Of a stretch of DNA of 64,000 nucleotides, positions 13,479-24,177 are shown piece after piece. Below the pieces are notes generated by a model. It had not been told where the DNA came from. It saw nothing but the letters and a program-made list of their open reading frames with translations, and did no database searches. Source of the stretch: Strigamia acuminata (lineage: Eukaryota > Arthropoda > Chilopoda > Geophilomorpha > Linotaeniidae); NCBI GenBank assembly GCA_949358305.1, contig OX442315.1, positions 16,270,427 through 16,334,426 of the forward strand. The letters run 5' to 3'. How positions within the stretch are numbered: position 1 is the first letter of the stretch; each line of letters begins with the position of its first letter. The position numbers were made by a program, and so were the translations under genes.

Positions 13479-13772
13479 TTTAAGTTACAAGTAGCTAGTT
13501 GCAGACCGCCACCGCGAAGGATATGCAACGGCGCTTAATGTTAAAAATTCTAACCACAAAAGGAATTCTGTTAAAAAAATCAAGACTCGATCATTTAAAT
13601 AATAAAATCCAACATAAAATAAAAGTACTATAGCATAAAATAAAATTAAAAAACTAAAAACACCTAATTTATTTTAATTTTCGGCCACGAGATGGAGTTA
13701 CCTACAACATTCTAATTTCCTAACTCCAAGGCGCCAGATTCATCGTTATTTATCCGCAACCCAAAATTCCCA

Positions 13773-15858
13773 ATGGCCAGAATCGTTATTGCAGGTCCAA
13801 AATAATAAATAAAAACAACCTTCCTAAAAACATCAAAACAAAATATACATACCTTAATCCCGCAGGTATTTGCAGCTGCCCACGTTACGCTATGGTCGAA
13901 TACGTAGCGGAACACCTAAAAGCCAGCCTACCCTTATTCCAAGTGCACAAAATCCTTTTAGACGACGGCGAACAGTGGGAAGCACGTACAAACAAACGCC
14001 ATACTCACCAAAACATCTAATAAACCTAACCAACTCTTCCAGCAATGGCTGAACGACATCTGCGTGCGAAACGGTTGGCTCCACGACCAATCGCCGATCG
14101 TGTGGCGCGAATTGCGACGAGGCAGCAAAGGAATCCTCATAGGAACAGCCGACGACTTCCTAGAATACGCCAACACCTACTACGGAGTCCACCTGAGTGT
14201 CCCCACCGAACTCCTCCTTCGTCTAGCGCAAGAAAACCGGCGTTTATTCACCGAACACGCGCTCCGCATGCAACTTTCCCGCGATTCGATGCAATCGTAC
14301 ACCGTCGGCGTGCTATCCGCCTGCCACAAAGCCACGCTCATGATTCTCTTCCAAATCGTCCGCGAGGGCACTCTGGGCGAAGGCAAGGCGCTCACACTCA
14401 ATCTGTTCTGCCACCCGAGCCACGGCGACCTCCTCCGGGTCATCAAAAACGATTTACTCGACATGGCCAGTCCGTACTTGCGCAAAGTGAAGATCGCGGA
14501 CGACCTGGAGAGCGCCGTGAGGGGCTCCAACTTGGTCATCTGGCTCGAGGAACCGTTTTGCGCCAACAAAAGCGTGCGCTCGCGCTCGACCGACTCGTCG
14601 CAGACGACGATACAGCTGCCGCCGCTCATTGCGCAGCCGCGCCAACCCGAGTTTTCTAAATTCGACAACATCGCCGGGGTCATTCCTCGCGACCTCCGAA
14701 TCCAGACGCTCAGCTCGAGGCCTGCGAGCGAGCTGTCGGCGTACCCCTTGTCGCGAGCCCACAGACCGGAGTCGATGCACTCGTACTCGATCGCGGCGGC
14801 CGTGAGTGGCAGTTCGAGCGAAAGTTTCTTGCAGAAGATCGAATTGCACACGCTGAGCGGCGGGTCGTCGGACGTGGAGGTGAAGTCGCACAAGAAGTCG
14901 ATGAGTTTGGAGGACAACGTGCTGCAATCGTCGGATAAGAAGATTTCCTTCTCCACGTCCGTCGACGATTATATGCAGTCGACGAGCAAAAGGTCGTCGT
15001 TTCTGGCGCCGCTCGACGACCAGCGCGCGTTCGGAGGCATGAAATCGTCGTCGGATCAAGCGCCGTTGCCGCGACCGGTTTTGAAGAAAACGTCCAGTTC
15101 GAGCGCCGTCCCAGGCATTTTCTCCGACGTGGATCTGCGTATGCGATCGCACGCCGAAGTTATCGGCAAATCGGTGCATCCCGACTGTCGTATCGTGATG
15201 GCGGGCGAGGATCCGTGTCTTCAGTACTGCGCATACGTGGTCGCGCACACGTGTCCCACTCTGGCGCCTTCGCTCATCGTGGTTTGCGGGTTGGAGATCC
15301 GTACGCGCGGCGCCATTGCGCGCAAGATGGGCATCCTTCCGTCGCAGATCCACGACGTGCTCATCTGGGGGGACCCCGGCAACGATTTTTCCGTCGATAT
15401 ATCGCGCGCAAGCGTGTCGAATTACGACGGTGCCATTTGGATGGAGAATTATTCGCGGCGACTAGAGTCGGTTTTTTCGCACTGGAAGTGGTTCAAGCGA
15501 GACTTGAAGGCGGAGTTGCGGGAAGAGGGAGAGAACTGGTGCGACGGAAAGATGGTGGTGGCGGCCATGACGCTGAGTCACAGTGTGGTGACGTGTTTGA
15601 AGAGATGGTACGGGCCTTCGCCGTCGGTGCTAACGTCGGTTGGGGTTGTTTCTGATGGTATGGAAGTTTGTTAGTGTTTGGTATTGTTTTATTGTGTTTT
15701 TTTGTTTTGTTTTTGTTGCGGTAGGTAGTTATGGAATACCACGCGGGCAAGTGATGACTGTTCCTGTTTATTTGATTAGAGGTACTTGGCAGAGCGCATC
15801 GCTAGATATGTCAGAGGAAATGATGCACAAACTTGGCAAGCTTGTTGATGTAAAATAA
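13773..15858 (+). CDS. MDH1B: MDH1B-like putative malate dehydrogenase
   Basis: Four exons (13773-13794, 13866-13981, 14043-15657, 15725-15858) give 628 residues. The N terminus MARIVIAG...CPRYAMVEYVAEHL and the block WLNDICVRNGW...SPIVWRELRRGSKG match animal MDH1B, a divergent dehydrogenase-like family associated with ciliated cells. The C-terminal half keeps the family blocks IWGDPGNDFSVDISRASV, SVVTCLKRWYG and GIPRGQVMTVPV. About 170 Ser-rich residues (roughly 200-370) are inserted between the two halves, unlike the about 518-residue human form. The third exon is notably GC-rich against its surroundings. Intron 2 must use a GC donor (13982) to keep the frame. Enzymatic activity is unproven for this family. 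Confidence 0.88.
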
Positions 15859-16179
15859 TATTAGCGAAGCCTACTTTTTGTGGGGAAATAAGGGGGAAAT
15901 TGTTTTGTTTCTGAATAAACAAGCCTGATGTTTTTGTTTGATGTATTTCAGAAATGTTCCGAGAACCAACTAGATTATTTGAACAAGTGAGACTCTTTAA
16001 TACGATCGTAACAAACCAACATTAACAACATTTTCTTCTAAACTTTGTTTTTTTAAATATTTAGAATCAAGAAAGAAGAACATCTGGCACAAGAACAGTA
16101 ATCATGCTTTATGTAATGTGTTCTGATCTTAGAAATAAAGAATGTGTGCGAATAAACAATAAATAATGTGTGCGAAACC

Positions 16180-18543
16180 CGAAACCGTGAAATAATGGCA
16201 GATAATGCACAGATGCGGATTTGTCTGTGTCTGCATACTTCTTGGCTGCTTTTGATTTTTTTTAATTTCTATTTTTCAATAATTCGTGGACCCAGAAGAT
16301 TTCGCCACAAATTTTCTTTCTTATGATTAGTCGAGTTCCTGGGAGCGCCGTTGCCGGGACGACCCCAAAGGTTCGCCCAAGCCTCGTAATGCTGTCGAAG
16401 CAAAAATTAATCATTGTGATTTATGAAAAAAATTAGAATATTAACCTTATTCGCTTCGTTTCGTTCTCGCAAACGTCTTTGTTCTTCGTCATTCTTTCTA
16501 TCTTTGGTCTGCTTTTGAAGTTCTTCGAAATAAACGAGTCTCTTCGCATTCAAATCCTGACTGCGGATCAACTTAAAATTTAAAAATAAAATAAATCAAT
16601 TTTAAAAAACACGAAATATAAAATTTTTAGCTTTTGTAAAGTTCTCACGTTAGATGTGACGTCGGTTGATGGTAGTTTGTGACCAAGGAGTTCACCAGTT
16701 TCCATGTTACGTCGCGAACGATCACTACGAGACTGATCCATCATAGGAACTAAGCCCTCGACCTAATTATAGTAAAAAATAATAATTGTATTGAAGTGTT
16801 GATGGCACCCAACACCGCCTTTTCTTTCTAGGTGGCTTTACACAGACTGCAGCTGCCAGCAACAAAAATAGATCTTCCAAGTCTTCTAGATCGGATTCAT
16901 CATTATTTTTAAAGTTTAAAACATGCGGGTTGTAGTTTAGCGCTGCCATTTTGGTGATCCAACAATTTGGTTCTTGTTCTAGATTGAGATCTTGGCATTC
17001 CATTGTGATTGGTTTATTTTTACTTCAACTCCAAACAAGTGTGAACATACTTGCATTACCTTATTTCTACTATATCTGACCTTACTTTACTTTACTTTAC
17101 TTCCTAGCTTTAGAAGAACAGATACTACAATTTGATCTTCGCCAAAAGACTACGTAGATGACTAGGAACCAGTAGCGCATCATTATGCTTGGGGACCCAG
17201 GACACATGCATCAAATGGGGGCCCAAAATTGATAGTAATTCATTATTTTTAATAAAATTATACCAAAATATGCATACAAGTATTTTATTTTATTTTTAAT
17301 TTTTTTTTTAATTTGGTAGAAAGCTATGGCTCATATGATGATGCGCTAGGAGCATTACTTTAGTCGTACAAGAAAAGGTTAAAATACAAAAGAAATTCAC
17401 TTACTGGAGTTTTTAATTTTTTATATTCCAATGTTCTTTCGATCTTCTTTCGTTCTATTTCTTTTTCTGCATGGAAGAGATTTAAAAATAAAAATTATTC
17501 TGAAATGTAATTGCGCTGCTAATATGGCGCCATCACAGTTGGTAGAAAACATTTTCAATTCTTACTTAAATAGTCGAGATATTCCCGTTTCGATTCGCTG
17601 GTGTACAAAAACGATTGCGGCGACGTACTCCGGATTTTCAATGGTAGTGGAACCAACTATAAAAATAAAAATAATAAAAACAAATTTTCCACATTAATTT
17701 AAAAAAAAAATTAACGTATCACGGCTCGAAATATACAGAAATCGTGAAATTATGGAAAATAACATTGCTGTATATCGAGCCCTGCGTTTTACCGGCGCAT
17801 ATACCGTACATACCCTAATCCGGCCACTCGGTGCTCTTTTAACACTGCCAGCTTCGCACGGAAAAAAGATAAATGAAACACTAAAACAATTAAAATTAAT
17901 GACTATAAATATTTACTCGAATTACTAGGCGACTTGATCCGAACTCTCTTACTGGATGCGGATTCTAATGGTTTCAGCAAACTGCTCATTCTCTTAAACA
18001 AAACAAAGAGGAAAAGAAAAAGAAAATGGCTACAAATAATCCCAATATTCAGAGAAAAACAAAACTAAAAAACAAAAATTATTTTTTCCTGCGTGGACAA
18101 CCTACCACTTGAGGAGATCGAGGTGGGAATGTTGATTCAAACAGAGCACCTGAAAGAAAACACATTGATTTAGCAATAATAATAATTCATTCGGTAGCAT
18201 ATCAACTCCCACCAGCTGCACTTGCACTCATCTGCGAATCGCGAATGCATAGCGGGTAAGTTCATTGCACATAGCAAGCAGTCAATCGAGGCCAAATGGA
18301 CACACACTACACACACACACAGTAAATTAAACAAGAGGAAATACAATTACCGGGTCGTGATCGATACTGTCTGGCTTCAGTTTGAAAATAAAATGGAGAA
18401 GAGTGAAATCTCGGCATGTTTACATTTCCTTACCTTACAAACTATATTTTTTTTTCATATATTTTTTGTCTATAACCTGAAATTTGGGGAAATGTGGGTG
18501 CTGGGATGTTTGTTTTTCCATCCTGATTGGTTGGCGCGGACAT
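16180..18543 (-). CDS. Unrecognised coiled-coil protein with a GRPGNGAPR motif
   Basis: I could chain several small exons but not prove the whole model. The start ATG at 18543 begins MSAPTNQDGKTNIPAPTF. Further pieces are ARQYRSRP (near 18350), ALFESTFPPRSPQV (near 18125), MSSLLKPLESASSKRVRI (near 17970), SFLYTSESKREYLDYL (near 17600) and EKEIERKKIERTLEYKKLKTP (near 17450). The C-terminal exons run from 16763 down to about 16280 (VEGLVPMMDQSRSDRSRRN..., then Arg/Glu-rich helix, then YEAWANLWGRPGNGAPR). The charged helices predict coiled coil. The W-G-R-P-G-x-G-A-P block is the kind of short conserved tail found in some centrosomal or ciliary proteins, but I do not recognise the gene, and exon phases between several pieces are unverified. 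Introns carry inserted repeat scraps. Confidence 0.5.
16767..17003 (-). pseudogene. PIF/Harbinger-type transposase N-terminal fragment
   Basis: An open frame starting MECQDLNLEQEPNCWITKMA contains an acidic stretch, a hydrophobic helix (LFLLLAAAVCV), a basic run (PRKKRRCWVPSTLQ) and then stops. The helix followed by basic residues and W-V resembles the start of HARBI1/PIF-Harbinger transposases. No DDE catalytic region follows, so it is a scrap lodged in an intron of the neighbouring coiled-coil gene. The assignment is from pattern memory only. Confidence 0.35.
17113..17157 (-). pseudogene. U2 snRNA 5'-end pseudogene fragment
   Basis: Read on the minus strand, this segment matches the first about 45 nt of U2 snRNA, including TCTTTTGGCgAAGATCAA and the branch-recognition stretch GTAGTATCTGTTCTT. 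After that the sequence diverges: stem IIa is absent and GTAAA repeats follow. It is a 5' fragment of the kind made by aberrant reverse transcription or carried inside a repeat, not a working snRNA gene. Confidence 0.75.
17168..17352. mobile_element. Short MITE-like element
   Basis: The ends form an inverted repeat: AGTAGCGCATCATTATG near 17171 and its near-complement CATATGATGATGCGCTAG near 17333-17350. The interior is about 150 bp, AT-rich and non-coding. This is the form of a miniature inverted-repeat transposable element. It abuts the U2 fragment, which may be part of the same composite insertion. No clear target duplication was seen. Confidence 0.45.
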
Positions 18544-19500
18544 TGTGAGCGTCATATAGGCTTTTGATATTAACTGAAATAATGGCAAGTAATAAAAATA
18601 AAAATTAATTATTTATCGCCAAACTCGCTAACCGTGTCAAGGCAAATTGTTGGCCATTATACGTGGTCAGTTATGGTTTTATTTATTTATATTTTGTTTT
18701 ATTACACATCAATTTAATGAATTAAACAATGTTATTGTTTTGTTTGTTTGTTTCTATTTCTATTTTATTTCTTTTAGCAGTCATTAATTATTTATATCAG
18801 GATTTAAGTTTGATTGTAGTGATTACTGACCTATATAACAATGCACTCATAAGAAAGAATACTGGTTAAATTGTCCACGTGGGAAATTGTGCCATCTGTC
18901 CGATTTTTTTGTTTCCGTTTCCGGTTTTGTTCTTGGAAACGTCGATTTCAAAGACTTTCACTTCGTGTAATAACTGGCGATTTAACTCGAATGTTTGCGT
19001 CGTCGTCATGGCAATGATTCGAAGGAAGCAAATGCCATTTATAGATCTGATTAATAGAGAATTGCGGGTGTTTTTCCAAATTATTGCGAGGCGAATTTTA
19101 TTTGGTGGTTTTATTACCATGCATTAGTTTATTAATCGTAAAAAGGAATGCGAGAAAAATTATTTAGTTGGTAAATCCGATTAAAGTTGGCGCTACGAGC
19201 GAATATTTCCCATAATCCGTCGTTGTAAAACATGTGTCAGTGAAAGCAAAGAGCAAAGATAAAATACGGTACTCAAAATTCCAAGAATAAAAAGTGCTTT
19301 AATATTCTAGATACAATGCTAACATAACACCAAGAATAGATAACATTTAAACTTTAAAAGTGATAGTAAAAGACGTTAAAAAAATAATTGTAAAAAGTGA
19401 TCCACCCTTTTCGGTTTCAGTCTTTGGCTGCAGTTACTGCTCTGCATGTCGTCTGTTAGAAAGTAATATTGATGACGGTTCATATTTAATAATAAAAATT
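18544..19500. other. Intergenic region
   Basis: It lies between the start of the minus-strand coiled-coil gene and the stop of CDO1. Short open frames exist on both strands around 18866-19127 but show no recognisable family. It holds the CDO1 3'UTR next to 19500. Confidence 0.5.
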
Positions 19501-21679
19501 TCAATAATAAAAAATTACCAAATCTGTTTTGTGTCCATATTTGCTCCAAAATGTAACGGGACATTTTATTTTATGCCCGGTTCTTTGATCAAACATGTTA
19601 CACGTGTCAAATGGAGGACAGTAAAGATGGAGGCTGACTGCGGTATTGGAATGGCTTCGATTTTCAACTCGGTGCAAACCCATTGAATCTAAATTTAAAA
19701 AAATCAATCTATATCAATATCTCTGTTCAGATACTGAATTACCAAAATCGCATAAATAGGGCAGGAGTGGATTCAGAAACGTATAAGGAGGTGGCAATAT
19801 TGGTTCAATTTTTCACACAAAATTGAATGTTTTTAGCCAAAAATATGAATGTTTTTAACCAAAAATTGAATGTTTTTAGCCAAAAATTGAATGTTTTTAG
19901 CCAAAAATTGAATGTTTTTAGCCAAAAATTGAATGTTTTTAGCCAAAAATTGAATGTTTTTAGTTAAAATTTGAATGTTTTAGGTCAAAAATTAAATATT
20001 TTAGCTTAAAAATGAATTTTTTTGGTCTCAGAAATAATTTTTTTGGGCCTAAACATGAATGACTCATCTCATGTTTACTCTAGATTCATAAAAACAATCT
20101 GTGATAATTATTTATTGACTGAAAATTATCACAGATTGTTTTAACAAATTTAGAGTAAACATGGAATGAGCAATTCATTAAGCAACCCAAATTTGGATAT
20201 TGAACAATATTTTTTTGGTTTTCCGCATTGTACAGTAGCTTAAAAAGAAATAACGGTAGTATAAAAATGTCAATTGTAAAGTTGTTGAACATCATTTGTT
20301 TAAGAAAAAAGCAAAAAAAAAAAAAATATTTTTTTTTTAAAAAAATGATTTCTCAAAAAGATCGGGCGCGTTTTGGGTTTTATCACTGATAAAAACGCAC
20401 CGTTGCGCCTCTATTTACCATTAATATAACAGACTTCATTCACACCTATCCTGGACTCTGCAAATGATTCTAATTCTTCTTCAGATTGAGTTTCTGTCGG
20501 CCAGGGAAACCTGACTTCAAACAACTCGCCGTCAAGCATCTACAGAAAAACAAAACAATTCATTAAAATCAAATTTAAAAACCATTAAAAATTTTTTTCA
20601 AGAATTTTAAAAGAATTTAAATAATTTATAAAAACTTTAAAAAAAAAAATTTAGAAAATTTTGAAAACTAAAAAAAAAAAAATTAAAAAAATTTTGATAA
20701 CTTTAAAAAAAAAATTCTAAATATTAAAAAAAAAAAATTTTAATTTTAAAAATTAATAAATTAAAAACAGATGGGTGTTTGTTTACTTTCATGAAGCAAT
20801 GTGCGTTGGAATGATCATGAATACTGCTGCCCTGACCTTCGTTCCAACAAAGAAGCATGAGATTAAATTTTCCATTTCCTTCATCCACTAAATTTCGGGT
20901 ATATCTACACGAAGAAAGAAATAAAAAAAAAAAAGTTGAAATACAAGAAAAGTTCATCATCAAACTGATAAGAAATTACTGATAAACTTTATCAACAGAT
21001 GCATCTCCCTCCTTCGCTCATTTCAGAGATATCAGAAAATGTAATTGAATTTGAAAATTGAAACAAAATTTATAAGAAAAATTAAAAAATAAATAAGTAT
21101 CAAACTCTACAAAAAAAAGTAAAACCAAAAAATAAAAAAATTGAGGTCACTTTATAGCTTAATCCAATCTATACACTGTATATCAAATGTCACACTTTAT
21201 ATCTTACATATAATTTTAATGCTCCGAAAACCCGAGTTAAGTTTCAACCAATTGAATTAAATCAAATAAAAATAAAAATATTTCAATTGTAATTTTTAAA
21301 CTGTTTCTACCTAAAAACAGTTCAAAAACCGGTTTTTGTATCTAGGCCAATTGAATTCTTCATTTAATTAATGGAATTTTCTTTTTAAATGAGATAATTC
21401 GAGCAAATACCAAAAATAAATTTAAAAAATAAATTAAAATTTTTTTTTCTAAAATTTCTGAATTTTTGACAAAAAAAATTCCACGTGAGGACATTTTTAC
21501 CTGTGCCGGTCAAACTTAGCAAAACGGGTCCAGTCGTGGCGATTACTCTTGTAAGATTGCATCAATTCATGAATATACTCAACATTAACTCGATCATCGG
21601 CAAAAGCATGGTGCAGTTCGCGGATTAAGTCTTGCAACGAGTTGACCACAACGGGCATGATGAGGAAATGAACCACCAC
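19501..21679 (-). CDS. CDO1: Cysteine dioxygenase type 1
   Basis: Four exons (21501-21679, 20787-20904, 20419-20539, 19501-19688) give 201 residues, as in the animal enzyme (about 200). It oxidises L-cysteine to cysteine sulfinate, the first step of taurine and sulfate production, in the cytosol. The cupin iron ligands are visible in [11 protein letters not shown] and GLHRVEN. The Cys of AHCFMKML and the Tyr of [10 protein letters not shown] that form the Cys-Tyr cofactor are both present. FDQRTGHK near the end is also canonical. The ATG at 21679 is preferred because it gives family length; a second Met at 21658 is possible. Its start is only about 390 bp downstream of the selenoprotein stop on the same strand. 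Confidence 0.95.
19820..19995. repeat. 21-bp tandem repeat in CDO1 intron 3
   Basis: GAATGTTTTTAGCCAAAAATT is repeated about eight times head to tail with few changes, inside the intron between CDO1 exons 3 and 4. It is AT-rich and non-coding. The motif family (TTTT-gCCAAAAA) resembles the internal repeats of the foldback element at 32 kb, which suggests related repeat sources. Confidence 0.85.
20062..20170. mobile_element. Near-perfect hairpin (MITE-like) in CDO1 intron
   Basis: Two arms of about 48 nt (20062-20110 and 20123-20170) are imperfect inverted repeats around a 12-nt loop. Examples are CATGTTTACTCTA against TAGAGTAAACATG and AACAATCTGTGATAATT against AATTATCACAGATTGTT. Such foldback structure without coding content fits a small MITE. 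A transcript would fold into a long hairpin. Confidence 0.6.
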
Positions 21680-21902
21680 TTGTTGCTAAGGATAGTGAGG
21701 AGCCGGAACCCTCAAACAGATTTAACGAGGATTTGAACCGGCCCTACAAACTCATTCTGCGATTGGTTGGATCCACAGGTCACGCCACAGGAAAAACAAA
21801 CTCTTGGCAAACTTGGAGTTTTAGTTTCGTTATTTCAAGGTCATTTTATTTATTTTTTAAAATTAGTTTTAAAAGAATTATATAATCAGACTTAATGTTC
21901 AA

Positions 21903-21988
21903 GATAAATGAATAATTTTAATCATCAGAGCTAATTCCCCATTGGTACAATTTTAAGAAACAGTCGTCCTTAGTTACATTCATTTATC
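21903..21988 (-). ncRNA. Candidate 3'UTR stem-loop of the selenoprotein mRNA (SECIS unproven)
   Basis: About 80 nt downstream of the selenoprotein stop, GATAAATGAAT (21978-21988) pairs perfectly over 11 bp with ATTCATTTATC (21903-21913). The loop region contains an AAAA run and a TGAT. An ATGA lies in the 5' arm. These are pieces of a SECIS element, but the spacing does not fit the standard SECIS model by eye, so I call this only a candidate. Confidence 0.25.
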
Positions 21989-22066
21989 ATGTATTTGCTA
22001 ATAATTAATTAAATTAATAGATAATTTTTTTTAATAATTTTTTTTTTTTTAGTTTTGGGTATTTGT

Positions 22067-23040
22067 TTACAAAATAACACAATCCGGGTGACTTTTTAGA
22101 GCTTCCTTGTATTCTTGCTTTTCTATTGCTTCAGTGATGAGACTGATTAACTGGAATTAAATGATAATTTTTTTTTTTAAATAAAGATTGAAATTAATTG
22201 GATGAAATTTCATAAATTAATGCTACGGAGTTTTGTGGCGTAACTACGACGAAGCAAGGATGGAGGACCCCGCAATGTAAAAAACATTTTTTTCCAAGAA
22301 ATTTATATTCTTCACATAAAAATGTACAATTTTTCCAACAAATTTGTGTTTTTCGCGTGAAATTTACATTTTTTTAATGAATATTTGTATTTTTTCCATG
22401 AAAATTCATCTTTTTTTCCGTGAATATTATTATCTCGTGTGGCTCATGGACCCCATAAGTAAATCGAAGTTATTGGGAATTATTTTTTGGTATGACTCAT
22501 GAACCCCATAAGTAAATCGGGGCCTAATCTACTCAGCCTAGTTACGTCACTGCTCACTGTATTTGCCAAATGCCAACCTCGTCGTAATCAGGAAAACCCT
22601 GTAATTTCAACTTGGAAAAGATTAACTTATCATCCATGGTAATTTCAAATGAATCTGTACAATTATATCGTAATAATAAATAAAATAAAAAAAAACACGC
22701 GAGAAAAATACAATACAACAAAAACAAAATTTACGTCTACGGCCGACGAAACCATCGACATCAACATTAGGAAACATGGTTGCAATAATTGACGCACATT
22801 CGTCAAATTTTGGCTTGTACAATCACATTCCACTAAAAAATAAAATAAAATAAAATTTATTATTTATAAACTTGAGCCTAAAATAAATTACCAATATTCA
22901 ATAATAATTCTGGGCCTTTTCTCCGATTGCGTTGCGACATCGGCGCAACAACATTCGTTCGATTCCCCCGAAGTATTGACAGTCGTTAGTGAATTTTGGC
23001 TTTTATCGTTATTGTTACATGTTGACTTTTCACCATCCAT
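22067..23040 (-). CDS. Selenocysteine-containing MIEN1/SelW (Rdx12) protein
   Basis: Four exons (22892-23040, 22735-22832, 22578-22654, 22067-22150) total 408 nt, or 135 residues, if the in-frame TGA at 22823-22825 is read as selenocysteine at position 53. The motif is IIIEYC-G-M-U-LYKPKF, the C-x-x-U redox box of the Rdx family at the position of the CxxC of vertebrate MIEN1. Downstream blocks SFEITMDDKLIFSKL and GFPDYDE match MIEN1, and the end CVIL is a CaaX box for geranylgeranylation, so the protein should be membrane-anchored. Codons on both sides of the TGA are conserved in frame and the intron phases agree, which argues against a pseudogene. No convincing SECIS was found by eye. Confidence 0.85.
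22228..22556. mobile_element. MITE-like insertion in selenoprotein intron
   Basis: The third intron is long (about 430 bp) and holds a block bounded by GTGGCGTAACTACG and CTAGTTACGTCACTGC, partial inverted complements of each other. Inside, CCCATAAGTAAATCG occurs twice. This is the form of a short non-autonomous DNA element. Confidence 0.4.
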
Positions 23041-23246
23041 TTTGCAAAATAAAAAATAAATAATTTAAAACACTATTTCCCTAAAACTAGCAGACGACAT
23101 AACACGAAGCTGACAGACGACAAACCACTGCATCGTTTTAACACGAGCGGCGCCACCGATCTGATACACGCTCAGCGGATGAATGTCCCGTATGTTATCA
23201 CGTTTGATGTTATTTCGCTTGGATTGCAATTTACACAAAAACCAAA

Positions 23247-24177
23247 ATGATTAAAGCAATACTAGTCTTCAATAATCATGGGAAACCGCGGTTAACGAAA
23301 TTTTATCAACATTTTGTAAGTTTTACGAGAGAAATGTGATTTCGCGCACCTTTTCTTATTGATGTTTCTTGCACAGGCAGAAGATATGCAGCAGCAAATA
23401 ATCAAAGAAACGTTTCAACTCGTTTCAAAACGCGATGACAATGTGTGTAACTTTCTAGAAGGTGGCAGGTATCGAGCTATCACTCGTGTTTAAGCATCAA
23501 ACAACCACAATTAATCGTTTCGACAATAGTTTAATAGGTGGCTCGGATTATAAACTCATATATCGACATTACGCCACTTTGTATTTCGTGTTTTGTGTCG
23601 ATTCGTCGGAGAGCGAATTAGGAATTTTGGATTTAATCCAAGTAAATCAAAGAATTAAGAATAATTTTACTTCTTAAGTCTTCGGAGTGTAAACAATAAA
23701 CAATAATAATAATTTTTGTACATCGAAGGTGTTCGTGGAAACACTCGACAAGTGTTTCGAGAATGTTTGCGAATTGGATTTGATATTTCACGTTGATAAG
23801 GTCAAGTATATTCGAATAAGATGTGAACGAGCGTTAAAATTTGTTTGATTTGTTTCTCTAAACAGGTTCATTACATTTTGAATGAATTGGTAATGGGCGG
23901 TATGGTGCTTGAAACAAATATGACAGAAATTATAACGAGAATCGAAGAGCAGAATAAGTTAGAAAAACAAGAGGTGATGAGATTTATTCAGGTTTTTAAA
24001 GATTTTGTTTTTTGAAATTATTTTTATGGATTTTTAATTGTTTTTTATTTTGTTTGTTAGGCTGGTTTGGCAGCAGCGCCTGCTCGTGCAGTTTCTGCGG
24101 TTAAAAACATGAACATTCCACAACAAATTAAAGATATCAAACTTCCAGATCTTCCTTCGATTAATCTAAAGTTTTGA
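23247..24177 (+). CDS. AP3S: AP-3 complex sigma subunit
   Basis: Six exons (23247-23315, 23377-23468, 23530-23641, 23729-23800, 23866-23973, 24061-24177) encode 189 residues. MIKAILVFNNHGKPRLTKFY, YRHYATLYFVFCVDSSESEL and ILDLIQVFVETLDKCFENV match AP-3 sigma almost residue for residue, ending with the AP-3-specific GLAAAPARAVSAVKNMN. The sigma subunit is the small longin-fold chain of the AP-3 coat, which sorts cargo from endosomes to lysosomes and lysosome-related organelles. The gene is divergent from the selenoprotein gene, with about 200 bp between the two starts, so promoters are adjacent. Confidence 0.97.

Noticed and set aside
14045-14659. Plus-strand frame of 204 codons overlapping MDH1B
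   Set aside because: Wrong-frame reading of the same exon; Arg/Pro/His-rich composition is the shadow of GC-rich codons.
14454-15353. Long minus-strand open frame (about 300 codons) opposite MDH1B
   Set aside because: It is Arg/His-rich antisense of a GC-rich exon with strong MDH1B similarity on the plus strand; no family resemblance and no splice context.
18866-19127. Overlapping 82-84-codon frames on both strands
   Set aside because: No family match, no exon chain and no conserved motif; likely chance.
21675-21775. Strong hairpin built on AGGGCCGG and CCGGCTCCT as a possible SECIS
   Set aside because: It is stable but lacks the TGAT partner and apical AA in the needed places, and it overlaps the CDO1 start region.
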